Assembly (NCBI GenBank): GCA_029268515.1
Contig: JAQWNP010000001.1
Location: 62,001 to 126,000 of the forward strand
Length of the DNA: 64,000 bases
Source: Phycisphaerales bacterium
GTDB lineage: Bacteria; Planctomycetota; Phycisphaerae; Phycisphaerales; SM1A02
Direction of reading: 5' to 3'
Shown: positions 52,540 through 61,078 of the stretch, in pieces
Layout: every line of letters starts with the position of its first letter
Numbering within the stretch: the stretch's first letter is position 1
The notes under the pieces: model-generated
What the model saw: only the letters and a program-made list of their open reading frames with translations
Told to the model about the DNA's origin: nothing
Databases searched by the model: none
Program-made: the position numbers and the translations under genes

Positions 52540-54500
52540 GCACCACCATGGTTATTCGTCAGTTCATTGAGCAGACGCATGGCCCGCATTAGTTCTGCCA
52601 ACGACCATGCTTGAGCTCGGCAACCATGCGGCTCATGTGGCGCCTCTCCGTCATAGATCTCCGCAACATGTCCAAGACAGTCATCATCAAGTGAGGCAAC
52701 CAAGGGCTCAAGATGATTTCGCATCTGCGTTGCCATTTTTGCGGGGTCTTGTGCCGAAGCCAAACGTGCCAGAACATAGGGGCCCATCAGCCACGGCCAA
52801 ACAGTCCCGTTGTGATACGCCTGGTCACGCTCCATCATGGACCCTTGGTATCGAGGTTGATAGCCCGGACTGTCTGGGGCTAATGTTCTTAGGCCCATAG
52901 GCGTCAGCAGTGAAGCCTCAATCTGATCCAGAATCTGGCGCTGTTGCGTCAGGGTAAGCATCGAGTGAGGCAAACTACAGGCAAAGATCTGATTCGGCCG
53001 TACCGATTTGTCTGGTATGACATCCTCACCATCGACCGCCAACACATCGAAGAGACAGTCACGCTGCTTATCCCAGAATGCGGAAACAAATGAGGCCGCT
53101 GTCACCGCGGCCTCATTCTTCAGCGCAGCAGCTTCGATGGGATCTTGGGTGAGCTCGGCAACGATCAGCAACCCCGAATACCACAACGCACTCAGCTCGA
53201 CGGGCTTCCCACGACGCGGCGTGGCTGGTATGCCATCACAAATAGCATCCATCCACGTGAGTGCTTTCCCCTCAGCTCCAGCATTCACAAGACCACTGGC
53301 GTCCACATGGATTCCGAAGTGAGTGCCTCGACGGTACCAATGCAATAACTCACGTGCTCTCTCAAGGTGGCGAGCCATGACATGCGCTCGACGCGTTTCA
53401 TCCTCAGCATGAGCAACATGACCAATTGCTTGCAAGTACCAGAGGCTTGCATCAGCTGTGTTGTAGTGTGCCGATGCAGATCGGTCATCAAATCGATTGG
53501 GAATCAATCCTTCAAGAAGAGACTCACCAAAAGTATCGAGTACCTGATGTGCACTTTCAGTGGTCCCGGCACCCAGCAGAAGTCCAGGCAGGCTAATCAT
53601 TGTGTCTCGCCCCCAGTCTGCAAACCAAGGGTACCCCGCAATGATTGAGACGCCCTGCTTTTCCTGGCCTGGGACAAAACGACGCACCACGTAGGCCCTA
53701 CCTGATTCCTCTAAACGAGCGACCGTTGTATCCAAGCGACCCTGTTCAGACTCCATATTTACCGACAGTGGCTTGACTGACGGCGCGCTGTTCGTGCTTG
53801 CCGTTAGTGTGACTGTTGGGTGACCAGGACTCAGTTCAATGGTTGCACAAGCTGGCCCCTCTAATTGCTCCTGCCAATCTTGGCCGCGCTGGCGATCGAC
53901 TGCATAGGCAAAGTTCTTCCAAGTTTGACGATCTTGCTGCCAAACACCCCGTGATAGTTCCAGACAAAGGTTCAAGTCCATCGTTGAAGCGGTCATGTGA
54001 ACGCCATCGATAGAACAAGTAATTGGTTCATCATGCGGTTGGCGTAGACTGTGGAAGTCTCGAAAGGAAAGTAGTGGGCGTAACTCAAGACGCACCTCAC
54101 CCTGACCTATGAGTGTCCATTGAACACAAGCCACCGCCTCGAACGGCTTAAGACGCAACGTACGCTTGATCAATAGGTCGTGGCCTAAGTCATAGGTCCA
54201 GCTGACCGACGCAGGGGAAACATCGGTATGCACCAGCCTTTTCCAGCCATCAGGGCTTGATTCAAACTCCGGCCCAAAGAGGTGGGTGGCCAACTCTTGT
54301 CGCCCCCCCTGAGCATCGAGAACTGCATCAACAACACTGTGTAGTAAATGAACCCGATTGACAGGAGGATCAACCGCTGCCACCAGATAGCCGTGATAAC
54401 GCGATGTATGGGGGCCTGCAACAGTACCCATTGAAAAACCACCGGTGCCATTTGCTAATAACCAAGTCTGTGTTATTTGATCATTTTGAAACGGCTTCAT
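52536..54500 (-). CDS. glycogen debranching enzyme (amylo-alpha-1,6-glucosidase type)
   Basis: A 654-residue protein of the archaeal/bacterial GDE family (GH133). The N-terminal domain opens 'TWLLANGTGGFSMGTVAGPH', followed by 'SRYHGYLVAAVDPPVNR', a hallmark. The C-terminal (alpha/alpha)6 catalytic domain has 'GYPWFADWGRDTMISLPGLLL', 'HYNTADASLWYLQAIGH', 'GKPVELSALWYSG' and 'YHNGTVWPWLMGPYV'. The enzyme removes alpha-1,6 branch glucose, giving free glucose, which fits the glucokinase-like gene 8 kb away. ATG 54500 gives the family start; GTG 54518 is possible. It converges on pgl. No glycogen synthase or phosphorylase is seen in the window. Confidence 0.9.
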   Translation of the reverse strand: MKPFQNDQITQTWLLANGTGGFSMGTVAGPHTSRYHGYLVAAVDPPVNRVHLLHSVVDAVLDAQGGRQELATHLFGPEFESSPDGWKRLVHTDVSPASVSWTYDLGHDLLIKRTLRLKPFEAVACVQWTLIGQGEVRLELRPLLSFRDFHSLRQPHDEPITCSIDGVHMTASTMDLNLCLELSRGVWQQDRQTWKNFAYAVDRQRGQDWQEQLEGPACATIELSPGHPTVTLTASTNSAPSVKPLSVNMESEQGRLDTTVARLEESGRAYVVRRFVPGQEKQGVSIIAGYPWFADWGRDTMISLPGLLLGAGTTESAHQVLDTFGESLLEGLIPNRFDDRSASAHYNTADASLWYLQAIGHVAHAEDETRRAHVMARHLERARELLHWYRRGTHFGIHVDASGLVNAGAEGKALTWMDAICDGIPATPRRGKPVELSALWYSGLLIVAELTQDPIEAAALKNEAAVTAASFVSAFWDKQRDCLFDVLAVDGEDVIPDKSVRPNQIFACSLPHSMLTLTQQRQILDQIEASLLTPMGLRTLAPDSPGYQPRYQGSMMERDQAYHNGTVWPWLMGPYVLARLASAQDPAKMATQMRNHLEPLVASLDDDCLGHVAEIYDGEAPHEPHGCRAQAWSLAELMRAMRLLNELTNNHGGA

Positions 54501-54764
54501 CGTGACTTCTCTCAACACATCTCACAATCACATTTTGCCTTTACCATCACTCCAATGTCGATGGCAACGCCACGGAGAATACAACATGGTTTCACTCCCA
54601 GGCGACACAATCCACTTAAACCTACCTTTTTCTGATGGAGTCGATTGTTCCACTTACAACTCAATTGGGTTCTCCCAAGCCAAATCGTAAAATACCCTCC
54701 ATGGCACTCACGAGCGAAGTGGTTCGTACGTACATGATCCAACGGGAGGCACGGAGCCGATTCC

Positions 54765-55691
54765 ATGCAATGGCAACGTTCGCCCCACCACCATATCGTG
54801 CACCGATTAATCATAATGGTCGTTGCAACCTTAACCTTTTCTGTCTCACTATCTCGCGTTCTAGCTGAGGACCACCCACTCGGCGCTGCAGGCGCATTTG
54901 ATGTCTTTGTGTTTTCGAACCACAACGCAAATAACACGGATGTAACAGGTCGTGTCGCCGTTGGTGGGCATGCCCAATATGCCAATCTGGGAATTGGTTC
55001 TGCCCTTAGTAATTCTGATGGGCAGCGGAATGACCTGATTGTTCAAGGTAATTTGCTTTGGAATAATGGGCAAAACTTCAACGGCAATTCACAAGTTGGT
55101 GGCTCCAAGACATGCCTGGGTGTCAACCACCCAAATGGCAGTGTGGGCACTACACCGGACATTGACTTTAATTTGGCTCAACAACACTGCGAGCTCATGG
55201 CGGTGTACTGGGCCGGCCTCCCATCCACTGGCACTGTCACAAAACAGTGGGGACAAATCATGTTTCAAGGACAGGACGAACAGCTGAATGTTTTCACAAT
55301 GCCAGCTGCAGATTTTTCGGGATGCTACGGACTTACCATCTCGGTACCCGAGGGCTCTACGGTGCTCGTCAATCTCAGCGGCCCTTCCTCAGTGATGATG
55401 TTCTTCCAGATTTTCTTAGATGGAGCAGATCCATCCAAACTTTTGTTTAACTTCTCCTCAACAACCAGCATCATGCTCAATGGTATTGGTTGGAAAGGAA
55501 CTATTTTGGCACCGCATGCAAACATTCAGTTCAATAACGGGCATATTGATGGCGCCATGATTGCTTACACAGTGCAAGGCAATGGCGAAACGCATCACGT
55601 ACCGTTTGAGGACGATCTACCCACAGAGGAAGAAGAAGAGGAGGAGGAGGATACACCCCAAATACCATTTGCCGTTGGCGCCTTTGACTAG
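54765..55691 (+). CDS. choice-of-anchor A family secreted protein with poly-Glu tail
   Basis: A 308-residue exported protein. GGAG lies 8 bases before ATG 54765. The signal segment is near residues 14-35. The mature part begins 'HPLGAAGAFDVFVFSNHN', then 'TDVTGRVAVGGHAQY', the start of the choice-of-anchor A domain, a beta-helix-like module common in adhesin and surface proteins. The domain runs to about 285 ('GWKGTILAPHANIQFNNGHI'). A run of about ten acidic residues, mostly Glu, follows, then a short end 'IPFAVGAFD'. The family is named for varied C-terminal anchors (LPxTG, PEP-CTERM); none is visible here, so this copy looks anchor-less. Surface or matrix role is inferred. Confidence 0.83.
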   Translation: MQWQRSPHHHIVHRLIIMVVATLTFSVSLSRVLAEDHPLGAAGAFDVFVFSNHNANNTDVTGRVAVGGHAQYANLGIGSALSNSDGQRNDLIVQGNLLWNNGQNFNGNSQVGGSKTCLGVNHPNGSVGTTPDIDFNLAQQHCELMAVYWAGLPSTGTVTKQWGQIMFQGQDEQLNVFTMPAADFSGCYGLTISVPEGSTVLVNLSGPSSVMMFFQIFLDGADPSKLLFNFSSTTSIMLNGIGWKGTILAPHANIQFNNGHIDGAMIAYTVQGNGETHHVPFEDDLPTEEEEEEEEDTPQIPFAVGAFD

Positions 55692-55829
55692 TCGGTGAGG
55701 CCCACAATCCTCGATATACGCCAATAGCGTGTGTTTTCTCCTTTTTTTTACACACATCGCAATAAGGAGTGCTGTCATGACGTTCTTCTATTAGTGCCTT
55801 TCTTCTCGAGGCATTCATTGGAGTCTGTC

Positions 55830-55928
55830 ATGGACATGCTTGTATCACTGATTGGTTTTGTTGCTCCAGTATTTGGAATTGCAGCGTTTCTACTGAGCCG
55901 CCCAGCCGTCAATGAGCTGACTGACTAG
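55830..55928 (+). CDS. 32-residue single-helix membrane peptide
   Basis: ATG 55830 has GGAG 6 bases upstream (55820-55823). The product is one hydrophobic helix ('LVSLIGFVAPVFGIAAFLL') with a short polar end. It lies 138 bases after the choice-of-anchor A gene, in the same reading frame but separated by several stops. The good ribosome site is the main support; a chance frame is possible. It could be a small membrane peptide working with the preceding protein, without evidence beyond position. Confidence 0.35.
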   Translation: MDMLVSLIGFVAPVFGIAAFLLSRPAVNELTD

Positions 55929-56236
55929 CGACAGACGCATTACTCCTTCTCTCTGTGACAGCCTATCTCGCACGCGACCTCTACCGTGCGAGCTGGGCTG
56001 TTTACTGCGCAAACGATCGGGTCTGCAATCTATAAACCCAATGAAGATGCCTCATCTAAAAGGCAATTTCAACACTCAGCCATGACCTTCCCTCTCACTC
56101 AAATATTGCACTTTGGAGGCATCTCACGTATCGATACCGACGACTTCATGGGACCCCAGAATGGCGGCATGACAGCGGCCTAGATGCCCCGCTATACTGA
56201 GATTCTTATCCCAGTTCACCAATCTAGGAGAGTGCC
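55929..56236. other. intergenic stretch with one strong stem-loop
   Basis: No convincing gene lies here. Its main content is the 8-bp stem-loop at 55967-55992 and, at its right end, the ribosome-binding site and probable promoter of the small gene at 56237. A 65-codon frame at 55986-56183 overlaps the hairpin, lacks a ribosome site and looks spurious. Confidence 0.45.
55967..55992 (+). terminator. 8-bp perfect stem-loop, probable transcript end
   Basis: CTCGCACG at 55967-55974 pairs exactly with CGTGCGAG at 55985-55992 around a 10-base loop. It lies 38 bases after the 32-residue frame and is followed by CTGGGCTGTTT, with only a short T-run. It may end the choice-of-anchor A transcript, or be an RNA structure of another kind. 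Confidence 0.45.
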
Positions 56237-56458
56237 ATGGAACCTCGTTACGCCTTGCGAACCCGATTAGAAGGTTGCACGCCTGATGCGCCGGGACGCC
56301 GCATTCACGACAGAGCCATTAAGGATGAGATGCTTGAGACGCTGATGGACCCAACAGCGAGCAAGGCACTGCGATGGGTGCAAGAGATGCGACTGGATCC
56401 ACATTCACTCAGTTGGCTTTGTGATCAAATCGATGAGGCTCAGGTCATCGTCGATTAA
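56237..56458 (+). CDS. hypothetical 73-residue protein
   Basis: ATG 56237 has AGGAG about 6 bases upstream, an ideal site. The product is soluble, charged and mostly helical ('DRAIKDEMLETLMDPTASKAL', 'WLCDQIDEAQVIVD') with two cysteines and no export signal. No family recognised. The first 25 residues are basic with Pro, the remainder acidic. It is convergent with sthA, 81 bases away. Real by ribosome site and composition; function unknown. Confidence 0.65.
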   Translation: MEPRYALRTRLEGCTPDAPGRRIHDRAIKDEMLETLMDPTASKALRWVQEMRLDPHSLSWLCDQIDEAQVIVD

Positions 56459-56539
56459 TGTCACTGCGTCCACCAAAGCCCCAAGAACACAATTGAGACC
56501 CAGTCCAACAACCCATGCAACCGATATGAGTTCACGCAG

Positions 56540-57958
56540 CTAGAGGCCGAGCTTGTTCGCGGCATCGAATGCTGCCACTTTGTAACACTCAGCAAATGTT
56601 GGGTAGTTAAACACCGTATCCAGAAAATAGTTCATACCGCCGCCAAGGTGTAAGACGGCTTGCCCTATATGAACTAACTCTGTTGCTTCAGTGCCAATAC
56701 AGTGCACACCGAGTAATGCATGTGTCTCACTGTGAAAGAGCATTTTGAACAAACCTGTTGAGTCGTTAACAATCTGCCCTCGAGCGATCTCTTCATACCT
56801 TGCCACTCCCGTCACGTAGGGAATTGACTCTGCCGTGAGCTCCTGCTCGGTGCGCCCCACCATAGAGATCGCTGGAATGGAATAAATACCAATCGGAAAG
56901 TGTGATGGCATCGGCCGATCACGAAGATCAAAAGCGGCGTTGGCTGCATGCCGGCCTTGCTCTGAACTTGTGGCTGCGAGTGCCGGATAGCCAATCACAT
57001 CACCAACCGCATAAATATGATCCACCTCGGTTCGAAACTGCTCGTCGACAGTCAGTCTTCCCCGGGAATCGGCTTGTAGTCCAGCGGCGTCAAGATTAAG
57101 ACCATCAGTCTGTCCTTGCCTGCCAATCGAGAACAGGATCACATCGCCAACCACTTGTTTGCCTGACTTAAGTTTGACTCTACCTCGATGACATTCACCT
57201 TCATAAGGCTCAATAGTGTCAACATCTTCATTCAAAAGACACGTCACGCCTTCCGCGCGAAGTTGATGAAGAAGCTCATCGACTAATTCATGGTCAACAA
57301 ATTCGAGTGGACGTTCTCGACGATCTATAAGCGTGACATCGACCTCTAACTGTGCAAACATAGAGGCATACTCAATTCCAATGACACCCGCACCAACAAC
57401 AACCAATGACTTTGGTAGCTTGTTTAATCGCAAAAGTGCATCACTGGTTTTAATAAACTCTTCACAGCCTTCAAATGTCGGTGGCTTTGCTGGGCGCGTG
57501 CCGACACCGATCAAGATATTCCTCGCTGTCAGTGTGCGCGAACCTGTCTCTGATTTAATAAGCACTTTGTGTTGATCAACGAAAGATCCGAATCCTTCAA
57601 TCAGCTGCACTTTGTTGCGTCGCAACTGATGCTCAATAACTGCGGCATCCTCTCGAATCACAGAATCAACACGCTCAATAAGTTGAGCCATGCCGGGCAT
57701 TGATCGATCGCTTGCAATATAGCCGTCTTCAATGACCTGCCTCCAGCGAGCCATACCACCCACTGCATGCCGAAAGGTCTTACTGGGAATGGTGCCAGTA
57801 TGCGTACAAACACCCCCAACCATTGGCCAGCGTTCAACAATCGCTACTCGCTTGTGCGCTTTCGCGGCTGCAATCGCTGCCCGCTGAGAGCCCGGACCAG
57901 AGCCAATACAAAGCAAGTCGAAGTCGTAATTATCATTGTCTTTTAATGCTTCAACCAT
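56540..57958 (-). CDS. sthA: soluble pyridine nucleotide transhydrogenase
   Basis: A 472-residue flavoprotein of the disulfide-reductase fold that exchanges hydride between NADPH and NAD. The FAD loop is 'LLCIGSGPGSQRAAIAAAK'. The redox site reads 'GGVCTHTGTIPSKT', with only one Cys of the usual CxxxxC, which is the SthA hallmark separating it from lipoamide dehydrogenase. 'LVVVGAGVIGIEYASMFA' binds the nucleotide and 'YAVGDVIGYPALA' the FAD. The C-terminal dimer domain has 'GVHCIGTEATELVHIGQ'. The length matches E. coli SthA (466). Placed a few kb from zwf/gnd, it could convert surplus NADPH to NADH. No clear Shine-Dalgarno before ATG 57958. Confidence 0.92.
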   Translation of the reverse strand: MVEALKDNDNYDFDLLCIGSGPGSQRAAIAAAKAHKRVAIVERWPMVGGVCTHTGTIPSKTFRHAVGGMARWRQVIEDGYIASDRSMPGMAQLIERVDSVIREDAAVIEHQLRRNKVQLIEGFGSFVDQHKVLIKSETGSRTLTARNILIGVGTRPAKPPTFEGCEEFIKTSDALLRLNKLPKSLVVVGAGVIGIEYASMFAQLEVDVTLIDRRERPLEFVDHELVDELLHQLRAEGVTCLLNEDVDTIEPYEGECHRGRVKLKSGKQVVGDVILFSIGRQGQTDGLNLDAAGLQADSRGRLTVDEQFRTEVDHIYAVGDVIGYPALAATSSEQGRHAANAAFDLRDRPMPSHFPIGIYSIPAISMVGRTEQELTAESIPYVTGVARYEEIARGQIVNDSTGLFKMLFHSETHALLGVHCIGTEATELVHIGQAVLHLGGGMNYFLDTVFNYPTFAECYKVAAFDAANKLGL

Positions 57959-58076
57959 GAAGAGACAGATTGTGACAGGGGACCGCTTTTATCGCAAACG
58001 CCAATATTCCAAGCCGGGAACCCTGGCAAGAATGGGCCACTGACCAGGCCTCATGCAGAGCAATGGTGGCCGTTAC

Positions 58077-59513
58077 CTAGGGAGCCGCGTCTTCAGGCTC
58101 TTTGATCAAGACCGGTACATCTTCAAAAATAAGATCACCGCCATAAAACACGAGGTGGGGATCACGAAAGCGGAAACCTCTTGAGGAGAGTGGCTGGTAC
58201 TTTAACTGCACATCCACACACGCTGGAATTTCACCGGTGCAATCTAAAGTGAGTCTATTACCTCCATAACGGATGGTTGTCAAAGATGCCGGCGTTTTCA
58301 GTGGCAATGTTGTCAATAGATCATTGGACGGCAACCGGATCGACGATCGCCGAGATCCCGAATCACATAATGGTTCAAGCACTTCCATTGACATGCTGAC
58401 GTTAAAAGGCAGTAATATCGGTGTCCTCTGAATCTGTCGAATCGGACTAAAGGCAAGAGTCAGGGTATACCCTTGCTCATTTGCCTGCGCGGTCACCTGA
58501 ATATCCGGCCGAATGACGGCTTCTAGCAATAAAGCTGCCAGGGGATCTTCTGTTGTTTCTATCGGGCCAATGTCAGGCTTCAGAATCGATTCTCGATGGC
58601 TCAAGATGTCATCGATTTTGGCTTCAAGTTTGACAGTTGAAATCACCTTTGTCGTATGACCAGCAGCATCACTCTTCTCAATGGTCAGTCGCAAATGAGC
58701 TTCGGTCCGAGCACCTTTTCTCAACAATGAAGTCGCCCAGTCCGACTCTTGGATCCGAGCAGGCATTTTTATAAAACCACCCCTTTTGTTCAACGAATAT
58801 CTGAATCGAGAGCTTGTTGTGGTCGAACTAGAGTTGCCAGATGGGCGCGCATCTGAATACAAAACACCATCACTCTCCAAGCCAATGACTTCGATTTCAT
58901 TTCTGATACTCTCATCCGGCAATCCAAGTCCAAAGATGCCATGACTCGTTGAATCACTCTGGTTTTGTATATTCACTCGGATGCCCGATTGAAGTTTCGT
59001 CAAGACAGCGTAAAAGTCTTCCTCTGCAAGTCGAGTCAACACGGCATCAGTCTGCGTTTGTGATAACAGATCACTAATCGCCCAATGACGCACCTGCCAA
59101 AGCCAGCTAAGACCGGCGCCATTGGGATCATCAATCACCAACTGAATCGCTCGCTCAACGATGCTTTTTCTGTCACGAGCCTGGAATGCATGCGTTTCCA
59201 GACGCACCTGTACTTCGCGGCTGATGTTCGTCTGTGAAAAGGAGCCCGCTGACGAGCCGTCTTGCCAAAGCTCGAGTAGCTCTTGGTTGCTCATCTCTGC
59301 AAGACGATCAACTGGGGAATAAGCTGACTGCCTGATCCAGGGTTGCCAAACCGTAGTAGTACCAATCAAAAATACAATTGTGCAGATACCGGCACCAATG
59401 ATAGCGAAGCGGCTGCGCCCCTGACCATGTCGGCAACCAACACCAAAGCAGACCAGTAACAGGGTGCAAATTGAGATCACCAACGCGAGTGGAAAAAAAA
59501 CAACTTCAATCAT
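58077..59513 (-). CDS. membrane protein of unknown function, paralogous to its upstream neighbour
   Basis: A 478-residue protein with two N-terminal membrane helices (about 4-25 and 36-58), then a long soluble region. 'SPVDRLAEMSNQELLELWQDG' right after the helices is followed by helical repeats and then beta-rich sequence to the end ('HLVFYGGDLIFEDVPVLIKEP'). The same order occurs in the gene upstream, whose stop overlaps this start by 4 bases (ATGA at 59510-59513), indicating tandem duplication and coupling. Unlike that neighbour it has no zinc ribbon; a remnant 'GVGCRHGQGRSR' sits at the same place. No enzyme motif. Function unknown. Confidence 0.75.
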   Translation of the reverse strand: MIEVVFFPLALVISICTLLLVCFGVGCRHGQGRSRFAIIGAGICTIVFLIGTTTVWQPWIRQSAYSPVDRLAEMSNQELLELWQDGSSAGSFSQTNISREVQVRLETHAFQARDRKSIVERAIQLVIDDPNGAGLSWLWQVRHWAISDLLSQTQTDAVLTRLAEEDFYAVLTKLQSGIRVNIQNQSDSTSHGIFGLGLPDESIRNEIEVIGLESDGVLYSDARPSGNSSSTTTSSRFRYSLNKRGGFIKMPARIQESDWATSLLRKGARTEAHLRLTIEKSDAAGHTTKVISTVKLEAKIDDILSHRESILKPDIGPIETTEDPLAALLLEAVIRPDIQVTAQANEQGYTLTLAFSPIRQIQRTPILLPFNVSMSMEVLEPLCDSGSRRSSIRLPSNDLLTTLPLKTPASLTTIRYGGNRLTLDCTGEIPACVDVQLKYQPLSSRGFRFRDPHLVFYGGDLIFEDVPVLIKEPEDAAP

Positions 59514-60952
59514 GGGTCGCGCACCTTGCGCAAATCTGCTGGCTCTATGAAACCCAGGACAGCCAAATCGCCCAACATTCGCAGCGGCTCATCAGCCGTC
59601 TGCGCCTGCCGAAACATTGGGTGATTCGTCCAAGGAATCATTTCGACCGTCACAGGCACGTCGATCAGATGATCTTCAGGCTGGAAGCCCGTCGTCCATG
59701 GCTGAAAATGATAGCGTGATTGAGAACCATCACCATCGGCACGGCCGGGCAACACTTGAACGCGACCAAGATAAATCAGCCGATCATCGGGCAATCGCAA
59801 AACTGTTTCACCTGAAAGACCAAGTGGAAGTTGATCCTGATCAATCATCACTTCGAGCAAGAAGCCACCAGTACCACGCTTGACTGTGATTGTTGTGGCC
59901 TCTTGTAAAGTCTGCGCGAGGACTTCATCGATGGGCACCATCACTGGCTCAGGCAACGGCCCGACCAGTTCAATCTTTTGCTCAACATGAGTGATTCGCT
60001 CAGGCTTCGATTGATCCCATACCGCTGGCGAATTCCCCGTGCGACTCGGGAACGATGGCTGCACTCTCACATTGAAGTCGACCAGATGGCTACCTTTGGG
60101 AAGGGATCGAATATCAACCAAAATACCGCTGAACATACGATCTATGATCCGTGACGCCTTGGTTGGCGAGAGGTTTTTGAGTGTGGTGATTTGCTGGGGA
60201 CTGATCATCTGACCATCAATCTTTAGTTGTTTGATTTGGAGGCTACTATCCCAGGCTCCGAGCAACTTCACTAATAGAGCATGCCATGTGGGCTGACGGG
60301 GCTGAAGCCCCACCGTCAAGTGGAGGTATCCGGGCCACGCTTGGGCACTCAGTTCGTAATCAAGCTCCGACATGCGTTCAATCATGTCAAGCATCTGTCT
60401 TCGAGACAGCAGTCCTGCATCGAAGAGCGCCATGAGTAGATTAGACCACCCCTGATCAGCCGCCAATTCGTCAATAGACTTCTCACGTAGAACCGAAAAG
60501 ATCTGCTGAGCGTCTTCTCGATCAATATTGTTGACAGCAATAGCAGCCATCAGTCCGCTGGCGGCAAGTACTTGTTCCCTCGGGCGTCTGGAATCTTGCA
60601 ACATGTCCATCAGTTGCGATTTGCTCACACCCGTGAGCTTGGTAGCGGATGGCCGCACCAGATCGACAATGGTGGCGGTGAGTCCAAACCCGGTGACCAC
60701 CAAAGTCAACAATCCGATGGCAATAACCAATCGCAAAGGCGATCGCTCCCCACGAATCGTCGCCCGACGGGCCACAAGATCACGACCGCACTCTGGACAG
60801 ATCAGCGGTACTTGGTTGTGGCCACTGAGATCAAAGCGGCAGCGGCGACACAAAAGGTGTTGATTGACCTGTCCTCCGCGCCACCCACCAATCACAAGCA
60901 AGACAGCGCCAATGAGGCCCACCGACCATAGCACAAGCATAAAAATAAGCAT
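59510..60952 (-). CDS. membrane protein with CxxC zinc ribbon, function unknown
   Basis: A 480-residue protein. GAGGA lies 8 bases before ATG 60952, which I prefer to the in-frame TTG 61051. A first membrane helix (1-22) is followed by a zinc-ribbon 'LLCRRCRFDLSGH...LICPECGRDL' at about 34-62, a form very common in Phycisphaerales membrane proteins. A second helix lies near 78-98. The outer part starts 'SATKLTGVSKSQLMDMLQD', matching the segment after the helices in the next gene, then helical repeats and a beta-rich end. Zinc binding is by four Cys. Role unknown; the pair may form a complex at the membrane. Confidence 0.78.
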   Translation of the reverse strand: MLIFMLVLWSVGLIGAVLLVIGGWRGGQVNQHLLCRRCRFDLSGHNQVPLICPECGRDLVARRATIRGERSPLRLVIAIGLLTLVVTGFGLTATIVDLVRPSATKLTGVSKSQLMDMLQDSRRPREQVLAASGLMAAIAVNNIDREDAQQIFSVLREKSIDELAADQGWSNLLMALFDAGLLSRRQMLDMIERMSELDYELSAQAWPGYLHLTVGLQPRQPTWHALLVKLLGAWDSSLQIKQLKIDGQMISPQQITTLKNLSPTKASRIIDRMFSGILVDIRSLPKGSHLVDFNVRVQPSFPSRTGNSPAVWDQSKPERITHVEQKIELVGPLPEPVMVPIDEVLAQTLQEATTITVKRGTGGFLLEVMIDQDQLPLGLSGETVLRLPDDRLIYLGRVQVLPGRADGDGSQSRYHFQPWTTGFQPEDHLIDVPVTVEMIPWTNHPMFRQAQTADEPLRMLGDLAVLGFIEPADLRKVRDP

Positions 60953-61078
60953 TTGTGTGATCCTCGGCGCCAAACAAACCGCACGCCCCACCACGTCTAC
61001 GTTAACAATATGCCTTTTATTTCTGTTTTGGAATAGAAACCCATCAACCAATGCATATTTATCTACTGATTTGCATCT

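Noticed and set aside
55986-56183. 65-codon frame between the choice-of-anchor A locus and the 73-residue gene
   Set aside because: It begins inside a strong stem-loop, has no ribosome site and shows no recognisable sequence.
56540-57958. Reading the flavoprotein as lipoamide dehydrogenase or glutathione reductase
   Set aside because: The second redox Cys is replaced (GGVCTHTGT), which matches SthA and would disable a disulfide reductase.
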